Of a stretch of 64,000 nucleotides of DNA, positions 34,027 to 45,829 are shown piece after piece. Under the pieces are notes generated by a model, which did not search any database, was not told the DNA's origin, and worked only from the letters and a program-made list of their open reading frames with translations. How positions within the stretch are numbered: the stretch's first letter is position 1; every line of letters starts with the position of its first letter. Source of the stretch: Prunus persica (taxonomy: Eukaryota > Streptophyta > Magnoliopsida > Rosales > Rosaceae); NCBI RefSeq assembly GCF_000346465.2, contig NC_034010.1, forward strand, positions 14,042,994-14,106,993, given 5' to 3'. The position numbers and the translations under genes were made by a program.

Positions 34027-37000
34027 GTTAGAGCAGGATTTCTTTCAGGAAGAAATATCTCCACAAGTTCTTGACTGAAGTCCAAACACTTCCTTGGTTG
34101 AAAAGAACTCTGGATCGCGTTTCCGAGAATGAACGATGGAAATGGGGTGAATACCTGCAAAAGCCACTCCAACGCTCAAGTCAGCGTTTGTGTAGCGAAC
34201 TCTTAGTGCTCAATTGAATTTCTCATCCTCCACTCCCCGATCATGGGATGATCAGACTATGTCTTACATGCTTCACACTTCTTTGGTGGGAGGGAAGCTC
34301 GACTGCTCCACGTCTTTTAATCATGGCATACGGGTTAGGTCATGCTGCGTGGGATTTAGTCCCCACAGGGCTAGGTCATGCTACGTGGGTTTTGGTCCCC
34401 ACAATGCCCCCCTTTTTCTCTCTCTACACGCTTCATTGGTAGAGGGAAAAATAATTTGGTTTAGATTTGAATTCCTCCAGATTGAGCCTATAATGTCTTG
34501 AGGGGTTCATGGCTGAAACCGAACGAACAATTCGTCTTCCTCGCTTGGACTTGCTAAGTCCGAATAAACAACTATATTATTGCCAAACCCACTCAAATAT
34601 GGGCCTACACGCTGCAGAGTGCAAACCCACAGCCAATCCCCTTGTTGCATGCCCAACGCCAACTCGCATGGAGTGGACCCTTGGGAGTTTTGCATTTCAG
34701 CCGATCCCGTGATCCCCAAATGAGCTTTCTCCTTGTGCTTCAAATGATGTGGGGGGGCCATGCTCTCTGCTCTTCTCTTTGCTAGCCGATCCCAAATTGG
34801 GTTTCTTCTTGCGCTTGAGCTGACCACGTGAACCCCAGCGCCTTTGGTCTTTCACTTTGCTCTTTCAACCGACACCGAATGACCTACAAGTTTAGAATTT
34901 TTCTTTTTGGGTGTGCTTGCACTTTAATTGACCCCTTGGACCCCAGTGCCTTTGGTTTTTCAGTTGATTCCAGGTGGTCCATGACTTGGGTTTATTTGTT
35001 CGTTTGTGTTTTTTTTTTTTTGGTCTGCTGGCCAAACCCAAGTAAATAATGCCTCTCATCCATGCACGCTGCTTTTTCATGCACCCTTGTCCTTGCCCTT
35101 ATCTTCACATACAACGCTTTATATCATGCACTTTGGCTTATACTATGCAATCCGGTGGGCCCCAAGAGAAATCTTGAATTTTTCTCTTGGCTTTTTAACC
35201 AACCTGGTGGACCCCAGCTCCTTTAGATTTTTCCCTCTCACTTTAGCCGATCCCAGGTGGTCTATAACTTAGTCTTTGCGTGAGGAAGAGAATAAGCCTA
35301 GCTCCGTAGATGGTACTCATTATCTGGCACCATTTATTGCTTAAACCTATCGCATTTCTTTGTCTTTTTGTCTGTCCAAAAGTTCATTAAGCTTTTTGTC
35401 AGGGGAACGCATGCGTTGGGTAGAATAGCTTTGATTGGTCATATTAGACTAGACCTTTGTTGCGACAGCCTAAGGTGAATATATGATTTGGCCGTATCAA
35501 GTCTTACTTTTGAAAAGAACTTCTCCTCATGACTTTTTGTGATATATTTTTCTCTAATGCTCACGCCTTCTGGTATAAAAGGTCGGGCGATAGAAATACA
35601 TTTTATTCACAAAACCGTTCATATTTTCCTTTTGTTCCTCAGATAGGCTTTAAGCGTGAAGGGAAAAGAAAGCATTCTGTGCATTTGAAAATTCAGTCGG
35701 AGGGCTCTCGTTCTTGCTACAACCCAGTAAGTATTATTTCCATATTTACTATTTTCATGTAGAGGCACAAGATTTGGCCCAAGTCTAACGATGCCCCATC
35801 GGGCTACGAGATCCTTAAGGCTCGCACGGAAGGATGTGTTTCCGACAATGTGGGGATCGATCGTCTTCCTTTGGGGTCGGACATGTACACTGGTACTGCA
35901 TCCCTGAGGGCTCCTTAATTCTTTCTCTTGTCCATTTAGAGTACGTTAGGTTTCCACTTCATCTATTTTTTCATATGCTTTTGTTCTTCTTAGGTCTTCA
36001 CTCCATGCAACTGAACCCAAATTCTTATCTCCTCATATCCAGTTTTCTAGCCGTTGGATTGAAGTGGGATGTGTCCCTTAGCTTTAAGGATTTCATCTAC
36101 CTCCACGACTTAGCTTGTGTTAGGGGTGAAAGTCACTATTTCTTTTTTACGCATGGGTCTGGTAAAAAGATATTTTCTTATAAACCCACTTCCACCAAGT
36201 ATTGGAAAAACCAACCTCTCTTAATTACTGGGGAGTAGGCGGCGCCTGAGATGTCTCACATGCTTATCCCATCGGTGTTTGGCTCAAAACCTGGTATAAT
36301 GATTTATGCCTTTTGAATATAATTTATTTTGTTTTTGCGAGTCCAACTAACTTTTTCTCTTGGCAGCGCTTCCTTTGGACAAAAGGAACATCATTCCTGA
36401 GGACCGGATTGCTTGATTGGAGGAGAACTTGGCAAGTCAGAGGTGGTATATCACTCGCTTCGTCGACCCTGCGACTCTTATCCCTATCTCCATTGCTCGT
36501 CCCACATCGATTTACTTCCCATTCATTTTGGCTGATTTGAACCTGCACGGAAAAGATATTTTCAAGAACATTTGCTCTGTCGACATCAAGCTTTGTTGCA
36601 TTCAGGATTCGGCGTCCCTTATCCGGGCCAATGTTCAAGAAAAGGAGGCTGAGTTAGCTTAGCACAGCAGCTCCAAAGACTACGCATCCGAGTCTGAGTC
36701 TGATCATTCAGATATGTAGGCGTCAAATTCACTATCAGTCTCGGCTCGTAGGGAAAGGAGATCGGGAAAAAAGACTGAGCACTCCAGGTCTGCAAAGAAG
36801 TCTCGTCGTACTCCGCATATCATTTTGGGTTTGAGTTCGCCCAATGCTGCATCCGCCTCGAGTACTCCTTCCCGACCTCTGCAAGTCCCTCGTGTTCCCA
36901 CTCCTACTAGCTCACTGGGTGAGAATGACTTCATGACCATGACTGACGAACAGATGTAGGGCTACCAATCACACTACTTAAGTGCAGTACGATAATGTTT

Positions 37001-37215
37001 AGGGTTTGTGCAAATGGTTGGGATTCACAACGCACAAATGGAAAAGTTCTAGGCTATGAGTCACGAGATATGTGAAAAGGCGGCGACCCTCGAGCTCAGT
37101 GGGAAGCGCATCAAGGAATATGAAACTGAGCTTTAACAGCAACGGGGATAGCTACAGAGCTTGAGAAGCAGCCAAAGCACTACACTGATTGAGGTTGATC
37201 GCCTTAAGCATGAAT
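34027..37215 (+). repeat. Left arm of giant inverted repeat
   Basis: About 3.2 kb, from the terminus to GAGGTTGATCGCCTTAA near 37190-37206. Matching words appear inverted in the right arm all along, for example CGCGTTTCCGAGAATGAACGA near the end, GGCCCACCTTTTGGG-type blocks and CATGACTTGGGTTTATTTGT. Small indels separate the arms. Confidence 0.82.
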
Positions 37216-37665
37216 TAGTGGATGTATAACGCGATAAGGACAAGGAGTATCAGGCCAACACTAAGCAAATCAAGGTCGAGATGGCCAGGCAATTTAGATA
37301 CAGTTGGGTCCAAGGTCAGCAGCTCCTTGAGTACCAGTTCGTGGGGGATCCAGATGATTATGACGATGAGTTGGGATTTGATCCTGTTGGCTATGAACTA
37401 TTTTAGGGTATGCATCTTGATGATCATCCTCCGACAGATTACCTCCCCAATTACAGGACCCCGCCAACAGCTTTTCATGGGTCGATGACAGCCCCTTTTG
37501 GGTCAGTTGGGAATGATGTCCTTGGCGCCGCTCCTAATGTTGCATCGTCCATTGCTAGCCCTAGGCCCATCCTGGGATTTACAGGCTTCACATCACCTGT
37601 TGGATTTTCTACCTGTGCTGGGCCTATCTTGGAGGCTGTTCCCGATCCGTTCGATGATGCATCAT
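35529..37665 (+). pseudogene. Element-borne gene in left arm (gag / plant-transposon-protein-like)
   Basis: Plus-strand pieces read DIFFSNAHAFWYKRSGDRN, then a part with LHLFFHMLLFFLGLHSMQLN and NSYLLISSFLAVGLKW, YFFFTHGSGKKIFSYK and YWKNQPLL. After an intron (acceptor near 36366) comes IPEDRIAWLEENLASQRW. A charged Ser/Arg-rich part follows, and a helical part with SSQSTTLIEVDRL. This layout resembles the plant family called putative gypsy-type transposon (Transposase_28), but I hold that only as likely. Stops near 35760, 36236, 36661, 36718 and 37134 break it. The right arm holds its twin. Confidence 0.5.
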
Positions 37666-37949
37666 AGGTTGCTTATCATTGTTCACTACTTGTATTTTTT
37701 CTTTCAACTTTATCTTTGCTTTTGTGTACTTAATTATCTCAGGTGTGCTCTCAAAATTCCGGGCTCGCTTTACTAGTCTTTATGAGTTATTCCTCTAGTT
37801 TGAATTTTACCCCGAAGATAATTACCCAAGGTGGATCGCCATTTTCAAATTCAAAAATAAGGGATTGGATATCTTATCATTCCTTTATTGCGGCCTTATC
37901 AGGCTTCCCTCATTGAGCTACATCTATGGATACGTCTCTATATAAAGGG

Positions 37950-39713
37950 TCATTCAGTTTTTAGGTGATCAACCTCAATCAGTGTAGTGCTTTGGCCGCT
38001 TCTCAGGCTTTGCAGCTCTCCCCGGTGCTGTTCAAGCTCAGTTTCATATTCCTTGATGTGCTTCCCGCTGAGCTCGAAGGACGCCATCCTTTCGTATATC
38101 TCATAGCTTATAGCCTCGAACCTTGCCATTTGAGCGTTGCAAATCCCAACCATTTGCGAGACATAAGAAAATGAGCATTAGGCAGCTATAATAGGACATG
38201 ACAACTGGATAACATAAAGCACAAACCCTAAACTATCGTACTGCACTTAAGTAGTGTGATTGGTAGCGCTACATCTGTTCGTCAGTCATGACCATGAAGT
38301 CATTCTCACCCAGTGAGCTAGCAGGAATGGGAACACGAGGGACTTGCAAAGGTCGGCAAGGAGCACTCGAGGCGGATGCAGCATTAGGCAAACTCAAACC
38401 AAAACGACCTGCGAAGCATGGCGGGACTTCTTTGCAGACCCAAAGGGCTTAGTCTATTTTCCTAATTTCCTTTCCCTACAACCCAGGACTGATATTGAAT
38501 GTGGCGCCGACATATCTGAATAGCCAAACTCAGATTTGGATGCGCAGTCCGCGGAGCTGTTGTGCTAAGCTAATTCAGCCTCTTTTTCTTGAAAACTGGG
38601 CTGATAAGGGACGAAGAATCCTCAGTGCAGTAAAGCTTGACGTCGACGGAACAAATGCTCTTGAACAGATCTATGCCGTGCAGGTTCAAATCAGCCAAAA
38701 TGAACGCGAAGTACATCGCTATGCGACGAGCAATGGACATACGAAAAGTCGCAGGGAACACGAAGCGAGTGACATCCCACCCCTGACCTGCCAAGTTCTC
38801 CTCTAACCAAGCAAACCGGTCCTCAGGAATGACATAGCTTATGTTCGAAGGAAGCACTGCTAAGAGAAAAGGTTAGTTAGACTTGCAAAAATACAATAAA
38901 TTATATTCAAAAGTCATAAATCATTATACCAGATTTCGAGCCAAACACCAATGGGATAGGCATGTGAGACATCTCAGGCGCCGTCCACTCCCCAATGATT
39001 AAGAGAGGTTGATTTTTCCAATACTTGGTGGAAGTGGATTTACAAGAAAATATCTTTTTACTAGACCCAGGCGTAAAAAAGAAATAGTGACTTTCACCCC
39101 CAAAATAAGCTAAGTCGTTGAGGTAGATGAAATCCTTAAAGCTAAGGGACACACCCCACTTCAACCCGACGGCCAAAAAATTGGATATGAGGAGATAAGA
39201 ATTTGGGTTCAGTTGCATGAGGTGAAAACCTAAGAAGAACAAAAGCATATGCAAAAAGGAATGAAGTGGAAACTTAACGTACACTAAATAGGTCAGCGAA
39301 AGAATTAACGAGCCCTTAGGGATACCAGTACCAGTGTACAAGTCCGACCCTAAAGGAAGACGATCGATCCCCACGTTGTCGGGAACACATCTTTTGGTAC
39401 AAGCCTTAAGGATCCCGTAGCTTAGTGGGGCACCGTTAGACTTGGGCCAAATCTCGTGTCTAGACATGAAAATAGCAAATATGGAAATAATACTTACTAG
39501 GTCGTAATAAGAACAAGAGCCCTCCGACAGAATTTTCAAATGCACATAACACTTTCCTTTCCCTTCACGCCTAGAGCTTATCTGAGGAGCAAAAGGAAAA
39601 TATGAATGGTTTTGTGAATGAAATGTATTTCTATCACCCGACCTTTTATAGCAAAAGGCATGAGCATTAGAGAAAAATATATCGCAAAAGTCACGGGGAG
39701 AAGTTCTTTTCAA
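37950..39713 (-). pseudogene. Element-borne gene, twin copy in right arm
   Basis: Minus-strand, mirror image of the left-arm gene. A 268-residue open stretch (39713-38907) covers DIFFSNAHAFCYKRSGDRN through NSYLLISNFLAVGLKW and YWKNQPLLIIGEW. It is better preserved than in the left arm. After an intron, 38857-38570 gives IPEDRFAWLEENLAGQGW, and 38153-37950 gives SGKHIKEYETELEQHRGE and LIEVDHL (coiled-coil-like). Breaks lie between these pieces. The product would have no function I can name with certainty. Confidence 0.5.
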
Positions 39714-41412
39714 AAGTAAGGATAAGACTTTATACGACCAAATTAGATATTCACCTTAGGCTCTCGCAACAAAGGCCTAGTCTGATACGACCAATCAAAG
39801 CTATTCTACCCAACGCATGCGTTCCTCTGACAAAAAGCTGCATGAACTTCTGGACAGAGAAAAAGACAAAGAAATGCAACAAGTATAAGCAATAAATGGT
39901 GCCAGATAATGAGTACCATCTACAGAGCTAGGCTTATTCTCTTTCTCACGCAAAGACTAAGTTATCGACCACTTGGGATCGACTGAAGTGAAATGGAAAA
40001 ATCTAAAGCCGCTTGGGTCCACCAGGTTGGTTAAAAAGCCAAGAGAAAAATTCAAGATTTCTCTAGGAGCCCACCGGATTGCATGGTATAAGCCAAAGTG
40101 CATGATATAAAGCGTTGTATGTGAAGATAGGGGCAAGAATAAGGGTGCATGAAAAAGCAACATGCACAGATGAGAGGCATTATTTACTTGGGTTTGGCCA
40201 GCAGACCAAAAAAAAACAACAAACCCAAGTCATGGACCACCTGGAATCAGTTGAAAAACCAAAGGCGCTAGGGTCCAAGGAGTCAGCTAAAGCACAAGCA
40301 CACCCCAAAAAAAAAATTCTCCAAACTTTTTGGCCATTCGGTATCAGCTGAAAGAGCAAAGTGAAAAACGAAAGGCACTAGGGTCCAATGGGTCAGCTCA
40401 AGCGCAAGAATAAGAAACCCAAAAGTTGGGGTCCATTTGGGATCGACTAGCAAAGAGAAGAGCAAAGAGCATGGGGTCCACCACATCATCTGAAGCGCAA
40501 GGAGAAAGCTCATTTGGGGCCCGAGATTGGCTGAAATGCAAAACTCCCCATGGTCTAATTCATGTGAGTTGGCGCTGGGCTTGCAACAAGCGAATCGACT
40601 GTGGGTTTGCACTCTGCAGTGCGTAGGGCCCACCGTTGGGTTCGACGTTCATGCATTGGGTTCCCACGTAATATTAAATTTCAACCATCTCTTGTGCATT
40701 TGGGCTCAACATGGGTATTAGGCCCAACGTTAAACCCAAGGTAAGAATTAGGCTCAACAAGTGATATTTGAGTGGGTTTGGCAATAATACAGTCGTTTAT
40801 TCGAACTTAGCCAGTCCAAGAGAGGAAGACTAATTGTTCGTTCGGGTTTAGCCATGAACCCCTCACGACATCATAGGCTCAATCCGAAAAAATTCAAATC
40901 AAAATCAAATTATTTTTCACTCCACCCGTGAAGTCTGTAGAGAAAAAAAGAAGGGCACTACAGGAACCAAAGCCTGCGTAGCATGATTTAGCCCTGTAGG
41001 GACCAAATCCCACGTAGCATGACCTAACCCGTACGCCATGATTAAAAGACGTGGAGCGGTCGAGCTTCCCTCCCACCAAAGAAGTGCAAAGCGTGGAAGA
41101 CATAGCCCAATCATCCCATGATCGGGGAGTGGAGAATGGTATGCGCAAAGCTAGGGAAGTGGAGTTAAACCCAAAGGGCTCGGAGCGATCTAAAATCCTA
41201 ACCATACCTCCAACAAAGGTACGAGAAATTCAAATGAGCACTAAGAATTCACTGCACAAACACCGACTTGAGCGTCGGAGTGGCTTTTGCGGGTACTGAC
41301 CCCATTTCCTCGTTCATTCTCGGAAACGCGATCCGGAGTTTTTTTCAACCAAGTGCGCGGAATGTCAAGAACCTGTGGAGGTATTTCTTCATGAAAGAAA
41401 TTTTACTCCAAC
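37957..41412 (-). repeat. Right arm of giant inverted repeat
   Basis: About 3.45 kb, the inverted counterpart of the left arm, from TTAGGTGATCAACCTC at about 37961 to the terminus. The unmatched centre 37216-37956 is about 740 bp. It contains the 3' part of the left-arm gene and AT-rich DNA. Confidence 0.82.
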
Positions 41413-42356
41413 AAGAGGATTACAAATCAGTTCGCAGACAAGTTAGGCGAGAGAGCCTACGAAACTGTTTATAAAGGAAAGCTTTCTTCTGAAATCTTTG
41501 TTACTGTGAAGGTCCTAATAGTTCTAATGGAAACGGGGAAGAGTTCATAAATGAAGTGGGAACAATGGGTCATGTCCACCATGTCAACGTTGTTCGCTTG
41601 GTTGGCTTCTGTGCTGATGGATTTAGAAGAGCTCTTGTTTATGAGTTCTTCTCCAGTGGTTGCAAGACTACATTTCATCAACGGGCAAAAAGAATGGGTT
41701 CTCTAGTTGGGATAAGTTGCAAGATATTGCCATAGGCATAGCCAGAGGCATTGAATAACTTCACCAAGGATGTGATTGGCGAATCCTCATTTTGATATCA
41801 AACCTCGTAATGTTTTGCTAGACCACCACTTCACTCCAAAGATTTTGAACTTTGGTTTAGCAAAGTTATGTTCCAAGGATAAAAACAGCGTCAATGACTA
41901 CAGATAGGTGGACCATGGGCTAAATTGCACCTGAAGTGTTCTCCAGGAACTTTAGAAATGTGTCCCATAAGTCAGATGTGTATAGTTTTGGAATGCTACT
42001 GCTTGAGATGGTAGGAGGAGGGACGAATGTTAGTTCACCCACAGAGAACACCAATGAAATTTAGTACCCTAAATGGATTTATAATCTTCTAGAAGAGGAA
42101 GATGACCTACGAATCCATATAGGTGAAGAAGGATATGGTAAAATTCCAAACAAACTTGCAATTCTAGGATTCTGGTGCATCCAATGGTATCCAGTCAATC
42201 ATCCTTCAATGAAAGTTGTTGTTCAGATGATGGGAGGAGAAAACTTAAACACGCCTCCCAATCCTTTTGCCTCTACAGGTGGCGCACAAACAAATGCGTG
42301 TAGGCCTGCAAGAAATCTTAACATTCAGTTAGAAGCGATTCCTGAGTTGAAGTAAC

Positions 42357-45300
42357 ATGCGTACTTATATATGTCTATGTACTTATGTACGTAAAATTCA
42401 TAATTCTATTGGTTCTATTTTCTACTCAAAGTGTATCCATTCTTCCTCAACAACACGTGCCTGCAATGTCTTGGGATAATTAGAAACGAAAAACAAACAA
42501 CCATCACAATAAGGCATGTGGTGCTATTTGATTGTCTTCATGTTCGAGAACAGATTTGTGAATGAGGTGTTCCTATAACCCTAGCACTACAATGAGTGCT
42601 CCTATGAGCCTAACATAAACTTAGTGATAGGGATGCTATTATGGCCCTGAGCATGTACATAGTGCTCAGTGTGTTTCTGACTGAAGCATGTGCTCAGGCA
42701 CTAGCCCAATACTCAGCATCCCATATGCCTCCAGCATATACTCTCATTGAATATTGCAACGGATCAGATAAAGAAGGAATAGTTGTCCTAAAATCATGAC
42801 AGAGAACGAACTGAGGCACGACATGATTTAAACTTACATACTGCCTAATCGAGGTATGTAAGTTTTCTTCATCATGATCATGATCCTTGAAAGTTTCAAG
42901 GTTCCGAGCTTCCCATTTAAATAAGACCAGTTTTGTGAACTTTTTCTTACAGTATTTGATATTTAGTTATTAGTTGTTACATGTTGACAGAAATAATGTC
43001 GGAAGGTAGTGGGGTTGGAAGGATGAAACATCAGAAACTTTCTAAAAAGCAAGAAATCAGTTTTAAGATGCGGGTTACACTAATTGATATGAGCAAATAA
43101 ATAACGAACTAGAAAGGCAACCAGTGAATTTTCTTCCAAGTCTTAATATCACAGTTCTCTACCTTGCATGAAGGTGTGCCTCTTATCCTTTGCTTCAATA
43201 TGTAAGTTCAATGGTTCAGGGGCTTCTGACCAAATTATGATCTCCAACTGGGTTCAACTAGTGAACCTGCAAAGTGGTACCATCACTATCGATCCAAGTT
43301 TTCTCATTGAATGACAGAGGGTTTCCCTGGTTACCCTTCCACGCTGGGAGACTGGAGAAAGCAAGACTACGAATTACTGATTCGGCGAAAACACTGAAAG
43401 AAAAGGTAAGGAAAGATTAATTTGGTGATATACAATTATTATTTAAGGATTAAGGTGAGTATACATCAAGGCATAGACCTTGAGTCGCACATGGGAAAAA
43501 CTCTGAGAAAGTACAACATCAAGGAACCGAAATGTCACAGTTAACAAAAGGAGGTCTTTATTTAACTGTAGTAACAAATAAAAAATTATAGAGAAAATGT
43601 CCAAACCAGTTTATTCTAATACGGACATGTAGCCAAAACACAAACCCAAATATCTCCTAAGTTTCCATTCTTTCTTCGTCTAATTGGCTACCAACATTAG
43701 CTGAACAAAACCATCTCTAAGACTGTTATAAATATAGTGCATAAGCAATGTAAGTTGGAATTTTACTAACTTCGGATCTGCCATTAACAAAAAAATCTTA
43801 TGCCAAATATTGGAAAACTGAGTTGACTGGCCACCAAAATTTCCGAACTTAAATAGAAACGAGATATCAATCAAAGTCATTCAACCTTTAAAATTTATTT
43901 GGCCTTACTTTCTACATTGTAATGACATTGATGAAGTCACTTATCAATGCAGAGTACCAGACTTCCAGAATTCCCTTTTAAAAGAAATAAAATAAAATAA
44001 AAAGAGCACAAATTCAATGTACATACATTGAAACTTTTGGTTATGTATGGAAATCTTTAAATTCACCAATAAACCTTTAAGTATCAAGAACTCCTAAGAC
44101 ACAATACCCAAACTATTTTATGACCGTTGCACACAGCCTTCAATTATTTTCAAGTTATCAAACCATCAGGCCTTGCACAGAAATGATGTTAAGATCATAT
44201 ACATTCCTGTAGAAAGGTGGAACTTGCAGTAAATCAATTGCTTTAGATGAAAACTAAATTCAAAGAGTTCCCTCCCCGCTACAAATGGTGGACCGATAAG
44301 GTAGGACTTATATGAAAATAATTCATAGAATATATATATACAGCATGCATGGACATTTACAGTGCATTTCCTTCACGTTGATGGTTGACAAGGTTCTAAT
44401 TCACTCAACAAAATATTCTTCTTGTTGCTACATTATTACCCAGCCAACTGCTTTTGTCTCAAAAATATTCTTAGGTCATGTAAGTTTCCAATTTAATCAC
44501 ACATATACATTAACATCCTTGTCCATTATCCTTCAAGCTCAGTAAAATAATCCTAATTTGTAAAAGAAATGGTGGTTCGCAGGTCCAAAATAAATGTAAA
44601 CTTGAACTCATGACTCAGAAAAAATATATGTATAAATTGTGCCCAAAAGAAATACTCATAAATAAAGTTCGTCGAACACGTCGACCACAATTATTCGTAC
44701 GAAAGGAGTTGATGGCCTTGCAAAGTCAGAGGACCTCAGATCACCATGGAATTCATCACCAACTTTACATATTTTATTCGTTTTACAAAATGGTTTTGAA
44801 TTGACCCAACAAACAGGTGACATACACACACTATCAAATTTATCTATTTTCACAAGTCATGCACGTACAAACTAATGGCTCACCAAAAAGTACGATACTA
44901 AGTGCCACAGGAGTAAAATATAACAAAGATAAAATAGAGAAACAGTTCACTTCAGTTACCTTGTAATCACTAGACAAGGAGAAAACAAATCCCGTTGACG
45001 TTGTTTTCATTAATCCAACTCTTTGCCAGGGCCACATCCACATTCGATGCCACCACCACACGCTTTGCCATTTCCGAAAAACGCCTCTCCAGCATGCTAT
45101 CCCAATCAACTTCTTACCTTAAAAAGATTGCAAGATAAGATTTCTGCCAATACCTGAATCACTCTTACGGTACATAATTATCATCATAATTCCTCTTAAA
45201 GCAACACCAAGCAGAAGATGCTTCTACATTAACTAGATAAGTTAATTTAAATCTACAGATTCAGAAGCCAGTCTTTCTTTTAAAGAATAAAGTCCATGAC

Positions 45301-45829
45301 TGAAATTACAAGTATTACTTGAATCATGTAATTAGATTTTTTTTTCCCCTTTCAGTCTAGTGCCCATAAGAGGACCATAATTTCCAAACTACCTTTAAAG
45401 CTTACCTAAATTCTGGAATTCTCCTCTAGGGAGCACTTAAGGAGTTCCCAAGAACATTGCTGGGGCATGTTTCCGATTTGAGTACGAGGGCCCACAATTA
45501 AACTTCCCCAACCCATAGACCTTTACACTATGCTAGGTAAGGGGAATGGAAAGTGGAAGGATGAAAAGTACGCAGGTATGGTGGGGATTCTTCATCAGTT
45601 GAGTTGTTTGGTACAGTGGAAAGTTCAGACGCAAGCTATCGTAGAAAAGTTATTTTATTATTCTTTCCATAATTATAATTGGTTTGTGATAAAACAAATT
45701 GGTATAAAATTGAGAAGACAATGCTATCTTACATTCATATTCCGTCCCCCAATCCATCCAGAAGCGGAGTGATAAAAATATGTTGGGTCCCAAGGGGTTG
45801 ATCATCCCACCTTCTCTTTGCACCCCATC
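42357..45829. other. Intergenic, no gene recognised
   Basis: 3.5 kb of mostly AT-rich single-copy-looking DNA between the kinase pseudogene and the methyltransferase gene. The part near 42960-43060 faintly resembles the flank of the intact kinase (GGTAGTGGGGTTGGAAGGATGAA versus 19528-19552). Reading frames here are short and match nothing I know. 45116-45829 may include the 3'UTR of the methyltransferase gene. Confidence 0.5.

Larger units (their letters stand above)
34026..41412. mobile_element. Giant hairpin transposon, long imperfect inverted repeats, 7.4 kb
   Basis: The left end GTTAGAGCAGGATTTCTTTC (34027) matches the reverse complement of the right end, GTTGGAGTAAAATTTCTTTC (ending 41412). 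Inverted similarity continues inward for more than 3 kb on each side. AAGAGG flanks both ends (34020-34025 and 41413-41418). Uninterrupted relatives read AAGAGGATT at this place, so a 9-bp duplication with a 2-bp loss at the left is possible. Nine bases would fit a Mutator-like element with long termini or a foldback transposon. No transposase is recognised. Both arms carry copies of one gene, pointing toward the centre. Confidence 0.85.
32935..42356 (+). pseudogene. LRK10-like receptor kinase pseudogene, copy D (split by hairpin element)
   Basis: It starts at ATG 32935 with a signal peptide, then CKELKCGDKGPPFHFPFSLK, closely like the intact copy at 16757. The frame breaks after KFSVISKS, again near 33277 and elsewhere. 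The membrane exon (near 33862) reads GSFILLLLVVAVY and then a TAG. The gene continues to about 34025 (RYSYADNKR), is interrupted by the 7.4-kb hairpin element, and resumes at 41413 with a damaged glycine loop (GERAYETVYKG) and a kinase riddled with shifts. The part equivalent to subdomain IX keeps [10 protein letters not shown] (41970-42000), which the intact copy lacks. It ends with a TAA at 42354-42356. It is non-functional. Confidence 0.9.

Noticed and set aside
44840..45109. Trp-rich 89-residue frame on the minus strand
   Set aside because: No recognisable domain and no supporting context. Likely chance in intergenic DNA.
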